Origin: Mastigamoeba balamuthi
Taxonomy: Eukaryota; Evosea; Mastigamoebida; Mastigamoebidae
DNA length: 64,000 nucleotides
Assembly: GCA_902651635.1 (NCBI GenBank)
Contig: CACRSC010000009.1
Location: forward strand, 408,280-472,279
Direction: 5' to 3'
Each line of letters opens with the position of its first letter. The stretch's first letter is position 1. Below, one piece after another: positions 45,001 to 54,247 of this stretch. The notes beneath the pieces were generated by a model. That model had not been told where the DNA came from and searched no databases. It was given only the letters and a program-made list of their open reading frames with translations. Both the position numbers and the translations under genes were made by a program.

Positions 45001-45746
45001 CTGGTACGCGGGGAGCAGCCTGAGGCCCGAGACGAGGTGCCAGAGGTACGACCTCCAGGGGGCCGCGGAGGCCTTGGTGGCCGCCCGCAGCGCCGCGTTG
45101 ATCCTCTGCTGTATGCCGTCGGCCCCGAGGCCCGGGGCCCCGCAGAACAGCGACAGCGCGAGCGACTGGTCGCGCGAGAGCCCGCGCGAGGGCAGCGTCG
45201 ACGACGAGTACGCGCCCGCCACGTACAGCTCCGCGCTCGTCGCCAGCGCGTCGAAGTTGGCGAGCCCCGCGTCCTTGAGGCACTCCCTCACAGTCCCCGC
45301 CTGCGCGTTCAACGGGTTCCCGACGCGTCAGGCGCGTCTGACCGCCGCTTTTCGCCCCGCCGCGGCGCGCGAGGCGGCGAAATCGGGTCGAAAACCGACG
45401 GGGTGGGAGAGGTGGGAGCGGGGGTTGCGCGTGCCTGGAAGCCTGCGGGGAAGAGGTCGGCTGGGGGGAACGGCTTTGCGGCGTCTTCGTGGGCAGAGTC
45501 GTCCGAGACGCGCTCCTGCGTGCCCGAGGGCCTCTGCGACTTGGGCGACTTGAGCGCGGGCGCCGGGCCGTCGGCGGGCGCGGTCTTGCCGCGGGCGGCG
45601 CGCCAGCGCACGACGACGGCGAACTGCTGCGTCTTGGAGAGCTGCGTGTCTGCGACGACCGAGCGCAGGTCCTCCTCCGTCTCGATGTCCGCCACCGCGA
45701 GGCCGTTGGCGGACATGTGCGATTCGAACACAGCCCAGGGGTCCAT
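42085..45746 (-). CDS. ADP-ribosyltransferase domain fused to armadillo repeats
   Basis: ATG 45746, TGA 42085-42087. Exons 45435-45746, 45001-45300, 44807-44929, 44239-44746, then about ten short exons. After an unassigned N-region comes an arginine-type ART fold: RINAALRAAT, LRLLPAYQG, FVAGQKVTWTTIASAS, GGTVFLVNSVSGKNVSGFS, QNEILFEPNSEFRV. The usual YRG arginine is Q (YQG), the STS motif is SAS, and ExE reads QNE. It may therefore be weakened, inactive, or QxE-type like C3 enzymes. An Ala/Pro linker leads to about ten armadillo repeats (AIAAKNGIPLLLSLIKRHSD; GIPLIVTAITKHIKQQGI; GAIPHIYAIIRRNAANLAV), each nearly one exon, ending GLLTHLGL. Introns 45301-45434 and 44747-44806 are GC-AG (CAG|GCACGC, AAG|GCACGC). 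No signal peptide, so cytosolic. Confidence 0.8.
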
Positions 45747-46357
45747 GGCGAAACCGAATTGTTGCGGCGAGTGTGGGCCGGGTGGGGGGGGCGGTGAGCG
45801 CGCGGGAGGGGAGCTGCTAGCTCGCTAAACGGCGTGTTCCTCTCTCTTTGATTTTGAGGGGAGCTGTGGTTAAAAATGAACAAAAACGATCCTGGGGGCG
45901 TTGCAACACGACTGCACCTGCTACCCGGACCCCCCGCAAGCGGTGCTCAGGGACAGTCCGTCACGACCCCTCGCGCCCTGTGCCGATGAAGAGGCTGGAG
46001 GCCTCGGCTGTGCCGGGTGCACCCGAGCCTCGGGGGCGCAGATATCCGCCGACGAATATCAGCCTATCGGTTCTTTACCCGAAACGGATCGCAATGTTAC
46101 AGGTGCACGCGCAGGCCTGTAGGTGCGCGAAAACGCTGACCAATCACGGCTATCAAATTTGCTGTCCAAATAGGGTGGGTCGACTTGCGTCCTTGATCTC
46201 AGACACTCTGTGAGTAGTTTTCGTCGATTCAAATGGTTCTCTGCAGCGTCATTGTGACGCCACGCGGATATTGACCCTCGAGGGCCTCCCCGCCAGTTCA
46301 TTCCGAAGCCACCCCAGAGGCGATCAGAAGCGTTGAGAAGAAGCACTCGCAGCGAAG
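45747..46357. promoter_or_regulatory. Divergent promoter region, ART-ARM / eIF5A
   Basis: 611 bp between divergent start codons. It contains GCAGATATC and GAATATC at 46,039-46,062 and an AATTTGCTGTCCAAAT stretch near 46,157. No exon seen. Shared promoter function is inferred from the head-to-head arrangement. Confidence 0.45.
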
Positions 46358-46918
46358 ATGTCTGCAGCCGAGAGCACCGCGTCACCCGAGTTCGAGGCCG
46401 TCGAGGCAACGCACAGCGGCACGCACCCCGTGCTGGCGTCGGCGGTCCGCAAGGGCGACTGCGTAGCGATCAGGGGGTTCCCGTGCAGGGTCCACGAGAC
46501 GGCCTTCTGGAAGACGGGCAAGCACGGCCACGGCAAGGTCGGCCTCGTGGGCACCGACATCTTCACCGGCAAGAAGTACGAGGCCGTCTCGCCCTCGGAC
46601 AAGCACTTCGACGCCATTGAGCTCAAGCGCAGCGACTTAACCGTGCGGCCCCCGCCGCGTCCCCCCAGTCTATCGATTCCGCGGAACTGAGACTCATGTG
46701 CGTGATGGGACATCCACATGCAGTTGATTAACATTTCAGACGACGGGTATGCGGCGGTTCTTCTGCCGGACGGGACGACCCGCGAGGACATGAAGGTGCC
46801 CGAGGGGGAGGAGGGATATGCGATAAGGGCCACGTTCGCCGCTGGCGCGGAGGTCGTCGTGACGGTGATCTCGGCCATCGGCACCGACATGATCGTCGGC
46901 CACAAGGTGGTCAAGTGA
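46358..46918 (+). CDS. EIF5A: Translation initiation factor 5A
   Basis: Exons 46358-46642 and 46724-46918; 159 residues. eIF5A relieves stalled ribosomes and carries hypusine. The modification loop is WKTGKHGHGKVGLVG, with the target lysine in KTGK-H-GHGK; FPCRV, FTGKKYEAVSPS and LINISDDGYAAVLLPDG follow as in all eukaryotic eIF5A, ending HKVVK. The acceptor CATGCAG at 46723 joins SDLT to LINIS in phase. Intron donor GTGCGG. The presence of this loop predicts deoxyhypusine synthase elsewhere in the genome. Confidence 0.97.
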
Positions 46919-47270
46919 TCCCCGCCCCTGGAGCCGTGCAGCAGCAACCGAGCCCCACTGCCCCCCTGCCCGGGTGCCTATGGCCCCTGCGGTGGCGTGG
47001 TGCGCTGCTGCCCGCGGGTACGCGTGGACAGCCGCCACAAGTTTGCCCAACTCCGCGCAAACGCACCCTCAGCAGTTGCTCTCTCCTCCAGTTCCGGCAC
47101 AATTTTTGCGTGGACGTGAATATACAAGTGTGCGGATTCTCTTTCACATAGTCCGAGGGAAAGCATGCGGGCGAGTGCAGAGCTGGGGGGTCTCTGTGTA
47201 GCAGTGTTGCAAAAGCTACTGGTTCGCCGCGGGGTGTTGTAGTCGACGAGTAAACGCGCGGGGAGTTGTG
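46919..47270. other. Convergent 3' intergenic region
   Basis: 352 bp between the eIF5A stop and the LEA_2 protein 1 stop. No feature seen beyond presumed 3' UTRs. Confidence 0.6.
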
Positions 47271-48133
47271 TTAGGAGATGAGTGAGGAGATGTTGGGGAT
47301 CGACACGGGGTGGTCGTTCTTGTACGACCTCTGCAGGATGCGGACGCTCCTGGGCAGCTTCACGTTGAAGCCCCAGACGGTGATCCTCTCGAGCTCGGCG
47401 GTCACCACCACACGCGTGCCCGTGACGAACTTGACGACGGGGTTCGTCATCGTCAGCTTCTGGTCCTGCGCCTCGATGAGCCCGCTGAACTTGTCCGTCT
47501 TCCCCGGGGACCACGTGACAGGCCCGAAGTTGCCCGGGCCCACCGTCACCGAGTCGAAGTCGACGCGCACGTGCAGGTTGCTGATCTTGACCACGGCGCC
47601 CGGCACAGACGACGTGTTGCTGTTGATCCACAGCCTGATGTCCGCTGCCCACGTGAGCGCGTCGGGGTCCGCCTCGAAGTTCTCCACCTGCGTTGTTTTT
47701 GCCGCCGTGTGGCCGGGTTACGGTTTTGGGCTATTTCCGCGCGCGCGTGGTGTTCTCGTGTGTCGTCCAGCGTTCTTCGCAGCAATGCAGTGCTGCGGAA
47801 AACGGCAAAAAGACGTTGCAAATGACGTGTACAATTCGTTTTCCTGGGGGCGTGGGGGCTGACCTGCATGCCGGCGATGTTGAAGTTGGTGTTCTTGACA
47901 GTGTTGGCGGCGAGGCAGCCGTAGACGACGCCGACGATGACGACGGCGACGATGAGGAAGAGGGGCACGGCGACGAGCAGGAAGCAGACGCACGGCGCGC
48001 ACCCGCAGCAGCGGCGCCTGCGCGGCACCGGCGACCCCACGCGGTCCGACTCGCTGGCGCCGCCTGTCGCCCCGGACCCCGAGTCCTCCAGCTCTGCCCC
48101 GGGGTAGTCGTACGCGTCGCTCCTCCTCTTCAT
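47271..48133 (-). CDS. LEA_2 / NDR1-like membrane protein 1
   Basis: Exons 47864-48133 and 47271-47687; 228 residues. An N-terminal tail with a Cys patch (RRRRCCGCAPC) precedes one membrane helix (FLLVAVPLFLIVAVVIVGVV). A LEA_2 (WHy/TMEM106-type) beta-sandwich follows: VKNTNFNIAGM, IRLWINSNTSS, VKISNLHVRVDF, GPVTWSPGKTDKFSG. LEA_2 proteins of plants and amoebae are membrane-anchored and often stress-linked; the biochemical role is open. A clear paralogue lies on the other strand at 50716-51502 with the intron at the equivalent place. Confidence 0.85.
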
Positions 48134-48600
48134 TGCGCGCCTGCTGTGGGGGGTGTGCGGGTGGGTGGGGGGTTCTTTGTTGCGCTGGTGAGTGCGGGGT
48201 GCGTGTGTGACTGACTGGGCGGGCTCCACACTGCTGATTTTCTGACTGCACTGTTGCCGCTTTCGGACGCCGTTCAACGAATGCACCATACGTGTCACTG
48301 CCGGTCCAGGCTGCAGCGACATACTGAGATATTCGCCTTCGGGGATCCGCGGCAGCCGTTGCCAGCGCTTGCCCGCCGTGTTCCCGTCTCTGCCACGAAG
48401 AGGAATTAGCCTCTTTCATGCCCAGTCCTCGGGCGCGGGCGCCGGAGTCGCTCCCTGAGACATGGGGGTCATACGTAGGCCATCCTCGGCAAGTTTCAGG
48501 CCCCCCACAGGCCGGCGGGCCGTTCGCTGATTGGCAGATATTTCTGGCAAATATCTCGCGTTGGCTCCTCTTTTGTTTTGCCGGCGCGCGTTCTCGCACG
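48134..48600. promoter_or_regulatory. Divergent promoter region, LEA_2-1 / SRP9
   Basis: 467 bp between divergent start codons. GAGATATTC lies at 48,329. Next to SRP9, CTGATTGGCAGATATTTC and AAATATCTCGCG (about 48,524-48,556) form a GATAT pair next to an inverted CCAAT-like word (ATTGG). Confidence 0.45.
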
Positions 48601-49018
48601 ATGGTCTACCTGCTCAACTTCGAGCGCTTCATCGAGGCCACCGAGAAGATGTACCTCGCAAGCCCCACCAAGGTGCGCCACACCCCCCGCCGAGCAGACG
48701 CTGTCCCCTCCGGAGACGAGTGAGCCCAATGACATTTCGACCGCCGCACAGACGAGGTACTGCCTCAAGTACAGGCACAAGGACGGCAAGCTCGTGCTCA
48801 AGGTGACGGACGATGCCACTGTAAGATACACATATCTCCTGCGATTTCCAGGAATTGCCTGCGTTGACACGAGGGCGCGTCAGTGCCTCAAGTTCAGGTC
48901 CGAGCAGCAGAACGACCTCAAGAGGGTCGAGAGACTCAACGCGCTGTTCATGCGACTCGCCACATCGCAGCCTGCCGCTCAGGGCGCTCCTGAGGCCCCC
49001 GCTGCCACGTCGAAGTAA
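48601..49018 (+). CDS. SRP9: Signal recognition particle subunit SRP9
   Basis: Exons 48601-48672, 48752-48820 and 48884-49018; 91 residues (human 86). SRP9 with SRP14 binds the Alu domain of SRP RNA and pauses elongation. Landmarks: FIEATEKMYLASPTK, TRYCLKYRHKDGKLVLKVTD, CLKFRSEQQNDLKRVERL and NALFMRLAT, matching the SRP9 alpha-beta-beta-beta-alpha fold. The tail is Ala/Pro-rich. Intron donors are GTGCGC and GTAAGA; intron 2 contains ACATATCTCC. Confidence 0.93.
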
Positions 49019-49215
49019 AGGTCAAACCAGATTCTTTCGCATTATAGATTTCTCTATCTTCCTTTCTCGCAAAGTCGCGGCTGTGCACCCCCGTGAACCC
49101 CCCCTCCGCCAACGCCAACGCCACGAGAAGGAAAATGCCTGCGCAACGTCATCACACTTTAAATTTAGCAAAGCAGCACAAGCAACCCGAAGCAGCGCAC
49201 AAGAGCAGTATTCCG

Positions 49216-49600
49216 ATGGAGGTCGTGGTGTACTACAGTCCGTTCTGAGGCGGGACTCGCCAGTTCGCGGTGGCCAAGGACGCGATCAAGGCCGCGTACC
49301 CTGAGGCCAAAATCACCGGCAGGACCGACGGCTCGGGCAACTGCGGCGGCGACTACATGGTCGCCGTCGTCAGGGACGGCGCCGAGACCCCCGTGTGGAA
49401 GGGCCCCCAGTCCAACCTCTCCGAGTGGTCGTACGTCCTCATACCCCGCGCACACGCACCCCCCGATGAGCTTGATTTTTTTTTTGCCTGCGACATTTAA
49501 TGTCGGGGTCTAATTCTTGCATTTTGCCGTTTGCGCACGCAGGGGCCAGAAGGACGCGACCCTCAAGGAGATCCTGGAGGGCTTGAAGAAGCTCGCCTAG
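49216..49600 (+). CDS. Small selenoprotein, SelW/Rdx-like (in-frame TGA = Sec)
   Basis: ATG 49216 opens VVVYYSPF, then TGA (49246-49248), then GGTRQFAVAKDAIKAAYPEA in the same frame; TGA falls where SelW-type redox proteins have U in CxxU. Here the motif is S-P-F-U. After TGA the frame stays open with protein character (GGDYMVAVVRDG, VWKGPQSNLSEWSYVL) and ends KEILEGLKKLA-stop. Two exon models keep phase: a GC-AG intron 49450-49549 (94 residues), or a GT-AG intron starting at the GTCC of TAC|GTCC. A SECIS-like hairpin lies 230 nt past the stop. Function: probably a thioredoxin-fold oxidoreductase; substrate unknown. Confidence 0.82.
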
Positions 49601-50715
49601 GAGCAGCCCTCGGGCGCTTGCCGCCTCTGGTGGCCGTGCAGCAGAGACTATCCGGGCGATGTCTCCAGTTCCCCTGCTCTCCCCGCTCTCCCCGATTGAC
49701 TTGGCGGCTGTCTTTGGCCCAATTCTGCCGTTGCCCCTTGCGTGCCGTCGGCTCGGGGTCCCGAGTGGCGGGCCTCGGGCCGACTCGAGCTGCTTCACGG
49801 GACTCGATCCACACCTGATGCGAGAGCGGATGAGGGACGCGCCCCCGAAGCCTCAACCAAGGCGGGGGCGGTCCCGACGCCCGCCGTGGGGATCCTCCAG
49901 GGGACACCCCCGCGGCGGGTCACGCGAAGAGACTGCGCCAGCGCGCATGCCGCAGCGGTCAGGCGGGCATACACAGTACCGCTTGGCCCGGAGCGCGGCG
50001 TGTGCCCCCGCCCCCCACCGCGAAGGGGGAGCGGGGCCACCGCTGCGCACGGGCAGCGGGAGGTGGAGCCTGTGCTCTGTTGTCGCCAGACGCCCTCGCG
50101 CGCCCCCGGAGTGAGCGAGGGACGGGGGTGGCTCGGGGGGCGGTCTCGACAAGCCGCTGCGGGGTGCTGCTGCTGCGTCTCGCTCGCTCGGCTCGGTTTC
50201 TCCTGCAAAGGGGGACCGGCGAGTCTCGGAAGCGGTGGCGCTGCGAGGGACAGCGGGAGAATTGGGCGGGGGTCAGCCAACGTCGTTCCACACCCGGGCT
50301 GCTGCTGGCAACCGATGCGACCAGCCACACAGTGAAAAATACAAAAACAGCCAGTCTTGCCACCATCCACCGGGCGCGACAACAAACACGCACGGTGTCC
50401 GCTTCACATATGGGCTCTACCCTGGGCTTGCTGGAAAGGAGTACTCACATTGACCAAAAAACCCCCATAATTTGACAAAGTAAGGTCAAGTTTCCGAGAA
50501 AATTGAACTTATAGTGCAGCCCGGAAGATAATTATCAATCCCGCAGATATTTACCGTGAATAAGGCCCTACCGCCTTTAGGGGACTTCACCCTACCATGG
50601 CGCTGCGCCGGTTTAAGGGCTCTCAGACTGCATAGATTTTTCTGAACAAATCAAGGGATATTTTTGTTATACCCAGCGCGAATCGGGGACCACCACAACA
50701 ACAAAAGAGCCCATC
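49601..50715. other. Intergenic, selenoprotein 3' UTR to LEA_2-2 promoter
   Basis: Apart from the SECIS candidate no gene is seen. GC drops sharply after about 50,450, where GCAGATATTT occurs at 50,541. The segment 50,560-50,640 has short hairpins (GGCCCTACC...TTTAGGGG, GGCGCTGCGCC) but no known snRNA signature. Confidence 0.55.
49826..49882 (+). promoter_or_regulatory. Candidate SECIS element in the selenoprotein 3' UTR
   Basis: ATGA (49830-49833) is followed by a strand at 49834-49846 that pairs with 49864-49875 in 12 base pairs with one bulged G. A 17-nt apical region carries AA at 49848-49849, and GA at 49876-49877 closes the quartet opposite ATGA. Spacing and the AUGA / AA / GA trio match eukaryotic SECIS rules. 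Only the basal stem is weak. Distance from the stop (about 230 nt) is normal for a SECIS. Confidence 0.75.
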
Positions 50716-51502
50716 ATGTCGGAGTCAGTGCCTCTGTCGACGTCGTGGGGCCAGTACGACGACAGGCGGCGCTACCACCGCAGCGGCTGCTGGTGCTGCT
50801 GCTGCTGGTGCACGTCGTGCTGCGCCGCGCTCTGCGCCGTGCTCTCGTGCGTCGTCGTCGCCCTCGTCGTCGCCGGCGCCGTCTACGGCGGCCTCGCGGC
50901 CTACACCGTCCACAACACCAACTTCGACATTGTCGGCATGAAGGCACGCCCTCCTGCGCCCCTGCGACGCCCGCCGCAGTGTCGCCGGCTCAACCGACAC
51001 GCGTTGCTTTGCTTTTTTTCTCTCCTGCGTGTTTCACGCTTTTTCTGCCCCCCCACCGCACACGTCACCGAGAAATTCCTGATTTTCTCTGATTTCTCTG
51101 GGCCCTTCCGCCGGCATCGGGGGACGACAGATCGAGAATTTCCAGCTGGGAGTGGATTCGTGGTCGGCGGAGATTCAGATGACGTTGCTCTGCAACACGA
51201 CGGTGACCACCGGCGCGCCGGTGCGCATGGACCGCGCCGACGTCTACGTCTACTTTGAGGGCGCCGACATCGGCCCCGGCGAGTTCGGCCCTGTGACGTT
51301 TGCGCCCGGGACGAGCAAGCAGTTCACCGGCACGGTGCACGCGTTCAACAGGCCGCTCAGCAGCGCGGCGTTCGTCAGGAAGTACCTCGCGGGCCAGGCG
51401 ATCGATGTCACGGCGGACCTCGAGAGGATCAAGGTCTGGGGCATCTCTGTGACGCTGCCCACGAACGTCAGCGTCATGCACAAGCAGCTGCAGCCGCAGT
51501 AG
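50716..51502 (+). CDS. LEA_2 / NDR1-like membrane protein 2
   Basis: Exons 50716-50943 and 51131-51502; 199 residues. A Cys-dense juxtamembrane stretch (CWCCCCWCTSCC) and one helix (VLSCVVVALVVAGAVYGGL) precede a LEA_2 domain: VHNTNFDIVGM, IENFQLGVDSWSAEIQMTLL, RMDRADVYVYF, GEFGPVTFAPGTSKQFTG. It shares layout, intron position and motifs with LEA_2 protein 1 (NFGPVTWSPGKTDKFSG). Its intron (50944-51130) is GC-AG (AAG|GCACGC), whereas the paralogue has GTCAGC at the same site. The Cys run may be palmitoylated. Confidence 0.85.
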
Positions 51503-52096
51503 GCCCGTGGGGAGAGGGCCCTGCTGCCCTGGCGGCAGCGCCCCTGCTGCCTTGCCTGGCAGAGGAGTGCTGACGGGTCCATTCGTTTTGAGCGAGTGGG
51601 TTGTATCAAAGCTATCCGTGTGCTGCTGTTACGCAGCACACGATTGCTCAGCATCTGTAGTTCCCTGTGCTGTTTTGGTTTGTTCCATAATGGTAAGCTG
51701 TGGTTCTGCGATGAGGGCAAAGAAAAATGAGGATAACAAATCAAGCATTTGATTGGCTTTGACGATAACAATGGCTTAATCTTTTCTGAGAGGTGGACAA
51801 GATCCTTCTCAATGCAGCCATCTTTAAATTTGACTGAGCCAAACCTGTTTGTTCAGAGAGTATTGGGGCACAGAATCCCACTACATACAATACCATCTTC
51901 CATTTTTTCCCCACTCTTGCGCCCCTCACCACACTGGGCCACCATCTTCTTCATGAGCAGTAAGAGTGATCACTAGCTTGTTAAAAGAGCTGCAGATTGC
52001 TCATTTAACAAACCACATACAGGTATGCTGGAAAGGACATGTATTCACACCAGAAGAGGACCCTGGAATTTACTACATGCTGCCATGAATATGCAC
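51503..52096. other. Start of AT-rich island, no gene seen
   Basis: Base composition switches from GC-rich to AT-rich at about 51,600, just past the LEA_2-2 stop. No coding signal. Confidence 0.55.
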
Positions 52097-52730
52097 TCAG
52101 GACACAATCTCTGGGACCCATCCATAGTCACTGAAGCTGTTTGATAGGCATGGGTACAGGACCATAAGGATTCTTAAGTGCAAGTTTCCCATAATCGTGA
52201 CTCTTGCAAAGGTCCTTTCAATGATGACTCTGAAGTTGCTATGTACTCTGTCTGCTGTATTATCTCTGACCTGGGTCAGAGCCAGTTGAGGCCTGTGCTT
52301 GTTCTTCACAAGGAACTTCTTCACACTTACAAATCCCAGTTCATCATCATTCAGCAAATTAAGAAGCCCATCCTGATGAAGGATTCGGAATCATGCATTA
52401 ATCCAGGGTATTCAGCAGAGCAGTAGACAATCTCTTCTGTTACAAGACTCACTATCACAATGTACTTCAGTTATATCACTGGGCCAGCAGAATACCTGTA
52501 TTGCAGCTCAGGATCTGATTCTGAAAATCACACTGAACAGAGGGTCCCATCCATGATCCTCATAATGCCATCCAATATTTCCAGGGGCCATGAACCAATT
52601 CCCATAAGGTTCCAGGTTATCTGGGGTACATAAGTTAGATCAATCCTTAATTGATCACATTTCAGGAAGAGAGGCATAAAGAAGACAAGATTTGGAATTA
52701 CCATGAATAGTAGGCATTAAGACAATTCCA
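52097..52730 (-). pseudogene. PIF/Harbinger-type (DDE_Tnp_4) transposase fossil
   Basis: Read on the minus strand, and across stops, the blocks of a DDE_Tnp_4 transposase appear in order: LDGIMRIMDGTLCSV (about 52,530-52,580; first Asp region), VSLVTEEIVYCSAEYPGLMHDSESF (about 52,390-52,470; second Asp in the HDS context) and RPQLALTQVRDN, then VHSNFRVIIERTFARV (about 52,190-52,300; final Glu region). Stops and frame changes between blocks show it is dead. No second (Myb-like) gene or terminal repeats could be recognised nearby. Confidence 0.65.
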
Positions 52731-54247
52731 GAGACCAAAGGCCTGATCTTCTGTGGGATAACAACAGAGTCAGTGAAGTGTTATGAGAAAGTTGATAATC
52801 TCTCATAAGAATGAAGTATTGTCTGACGTGATGGCAACACTGACAATTGTGAAAAACCAGGCAATTGTTCACAGGCACACTCTAAAGTTACTCAGTCTTC
52901 CCCTGCCTAATAACTATCTAAATTTGTGATTATCAACTCAAACACAATTTTCTTCACTCACATCCATGGGTAACTATGCAATGATTATGATGATCTTAGA
53001 TATTTGGGTGCGAGGTGGGACAGTGATATAACACACTTATGACTTTTTTGTTCCCTTAATTTCTTAATTTCTTTGTTTGTTTCCTTTTTGACAAATACAG
53101 CAACATTTCACAGCTCTGCGCGTTCTGTGCTTCTACTCCTTTGGTTCACAATAACATGTCTGTGTAGCACCTGTCACACCTGCCATGCTCTTATGCATTC
53201 TTTGCACAGAAGATTGTGATGAACCAGATCATGCAGGCCCCTATACTTCTTGTTTCAGGGTTCGAGCCCTATGTGATCTCAGGGCACAGGAAGTCTACTA
53301 CATCTGACTCAATACACAGTTACACTTTCTCATGCATATTAATTGTGTTCTTGAAGATGCCAGCACTCTCAGCTGATGCACTGGAATCTTCCATGCTGGA
53401 GATGCACAGGTCATGACATCACCATGTGTTATCTGCTTTCCACTCTCTGAGGGCATTGATCTGCATCAGGCTCCAAAGAAGAATGAATCTGACATGAAGT
53501 TAACACACCTTCTTATGAAGACAGCAATGGGGCTGGTGCACGTCTGAACTCACTGCACGGCCATGACCTCGACCCTGTCCAGTTTGAATGCCTTGTACAG
53601 GTGATCTCCAAACACATGGGGAATTTGTATTCTCACTCACACAGCAACAGAGCACCATCTTCTTCTGAGCTTCTCTTACCTCTCAACACTCATCATCTCG
53701 TCCCTACAGAATAATAAAAAGATAAGGGAAATAGCCACAATGAAGTGTTTACTGGCTTTATTCATATCCCAATGGTGTGGCTCAGGCATAGAACAGAAAA
53801 AGGGGACTTTCCCTTTTATGAACCTGGTTTAAATTCAGACAACAGGAAGTTGCTTGTGCTTTTTGCTGTGAAACTGATAACTGCAACCAGGAGGGCAGTG
53901 TGAAGAGCTAGCTCCCTTCAGGTTACTCTTTATGATTGGAATGTGTGATTCAAAATGACAGTCATTTGTTAGACATAAGATATCATAAATACATCCAGTC
54001 AGTAACAACTCCAACTTGCAACAGACAGTCTGGAAACCAATGTGATATGGAATTAACCCTAGATGTGCTTTTTAGTTGATTTGGTGATTATTTGTGAAGC
54101 GAGGCATACAACACCAAACTAGGAAAGGGTGTTGTGGTGTCATTACGAGTCCGTTTCAACATTGAGTGATCCGCATGGATACAAAGCGGTCGTGGGTAGT
54201 GAATGCTGGTCTGCGTAAAAACCACCCGAGCAGTGTGCCATGCATCA
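52731..54247. other. AT-rich island, no gene seen
   Basis: About 1.5 kb without supported genes. A frame near 53,540-53,700 (LHGHDLDPVQFECLVQVI) has some protein character but no family. Probably decayed repeat sequence belonging with the Harbinger fossil. Confidence 0.45.

Noticed and set aside
50460-50690. Hairpin-rich AT stretch considered as an snRNA or SRP RNA
   Set aside because: It lacks the invariant U1, U2, U4, U5, U6, 5S and SRP Alu-domain sequences.
53255-53290. GGGTTCGAGCCCT, resembling a tRNA T-arm / B box
   Set aside because: No A box, acceptor stem or anticodon arm can be formed around it.
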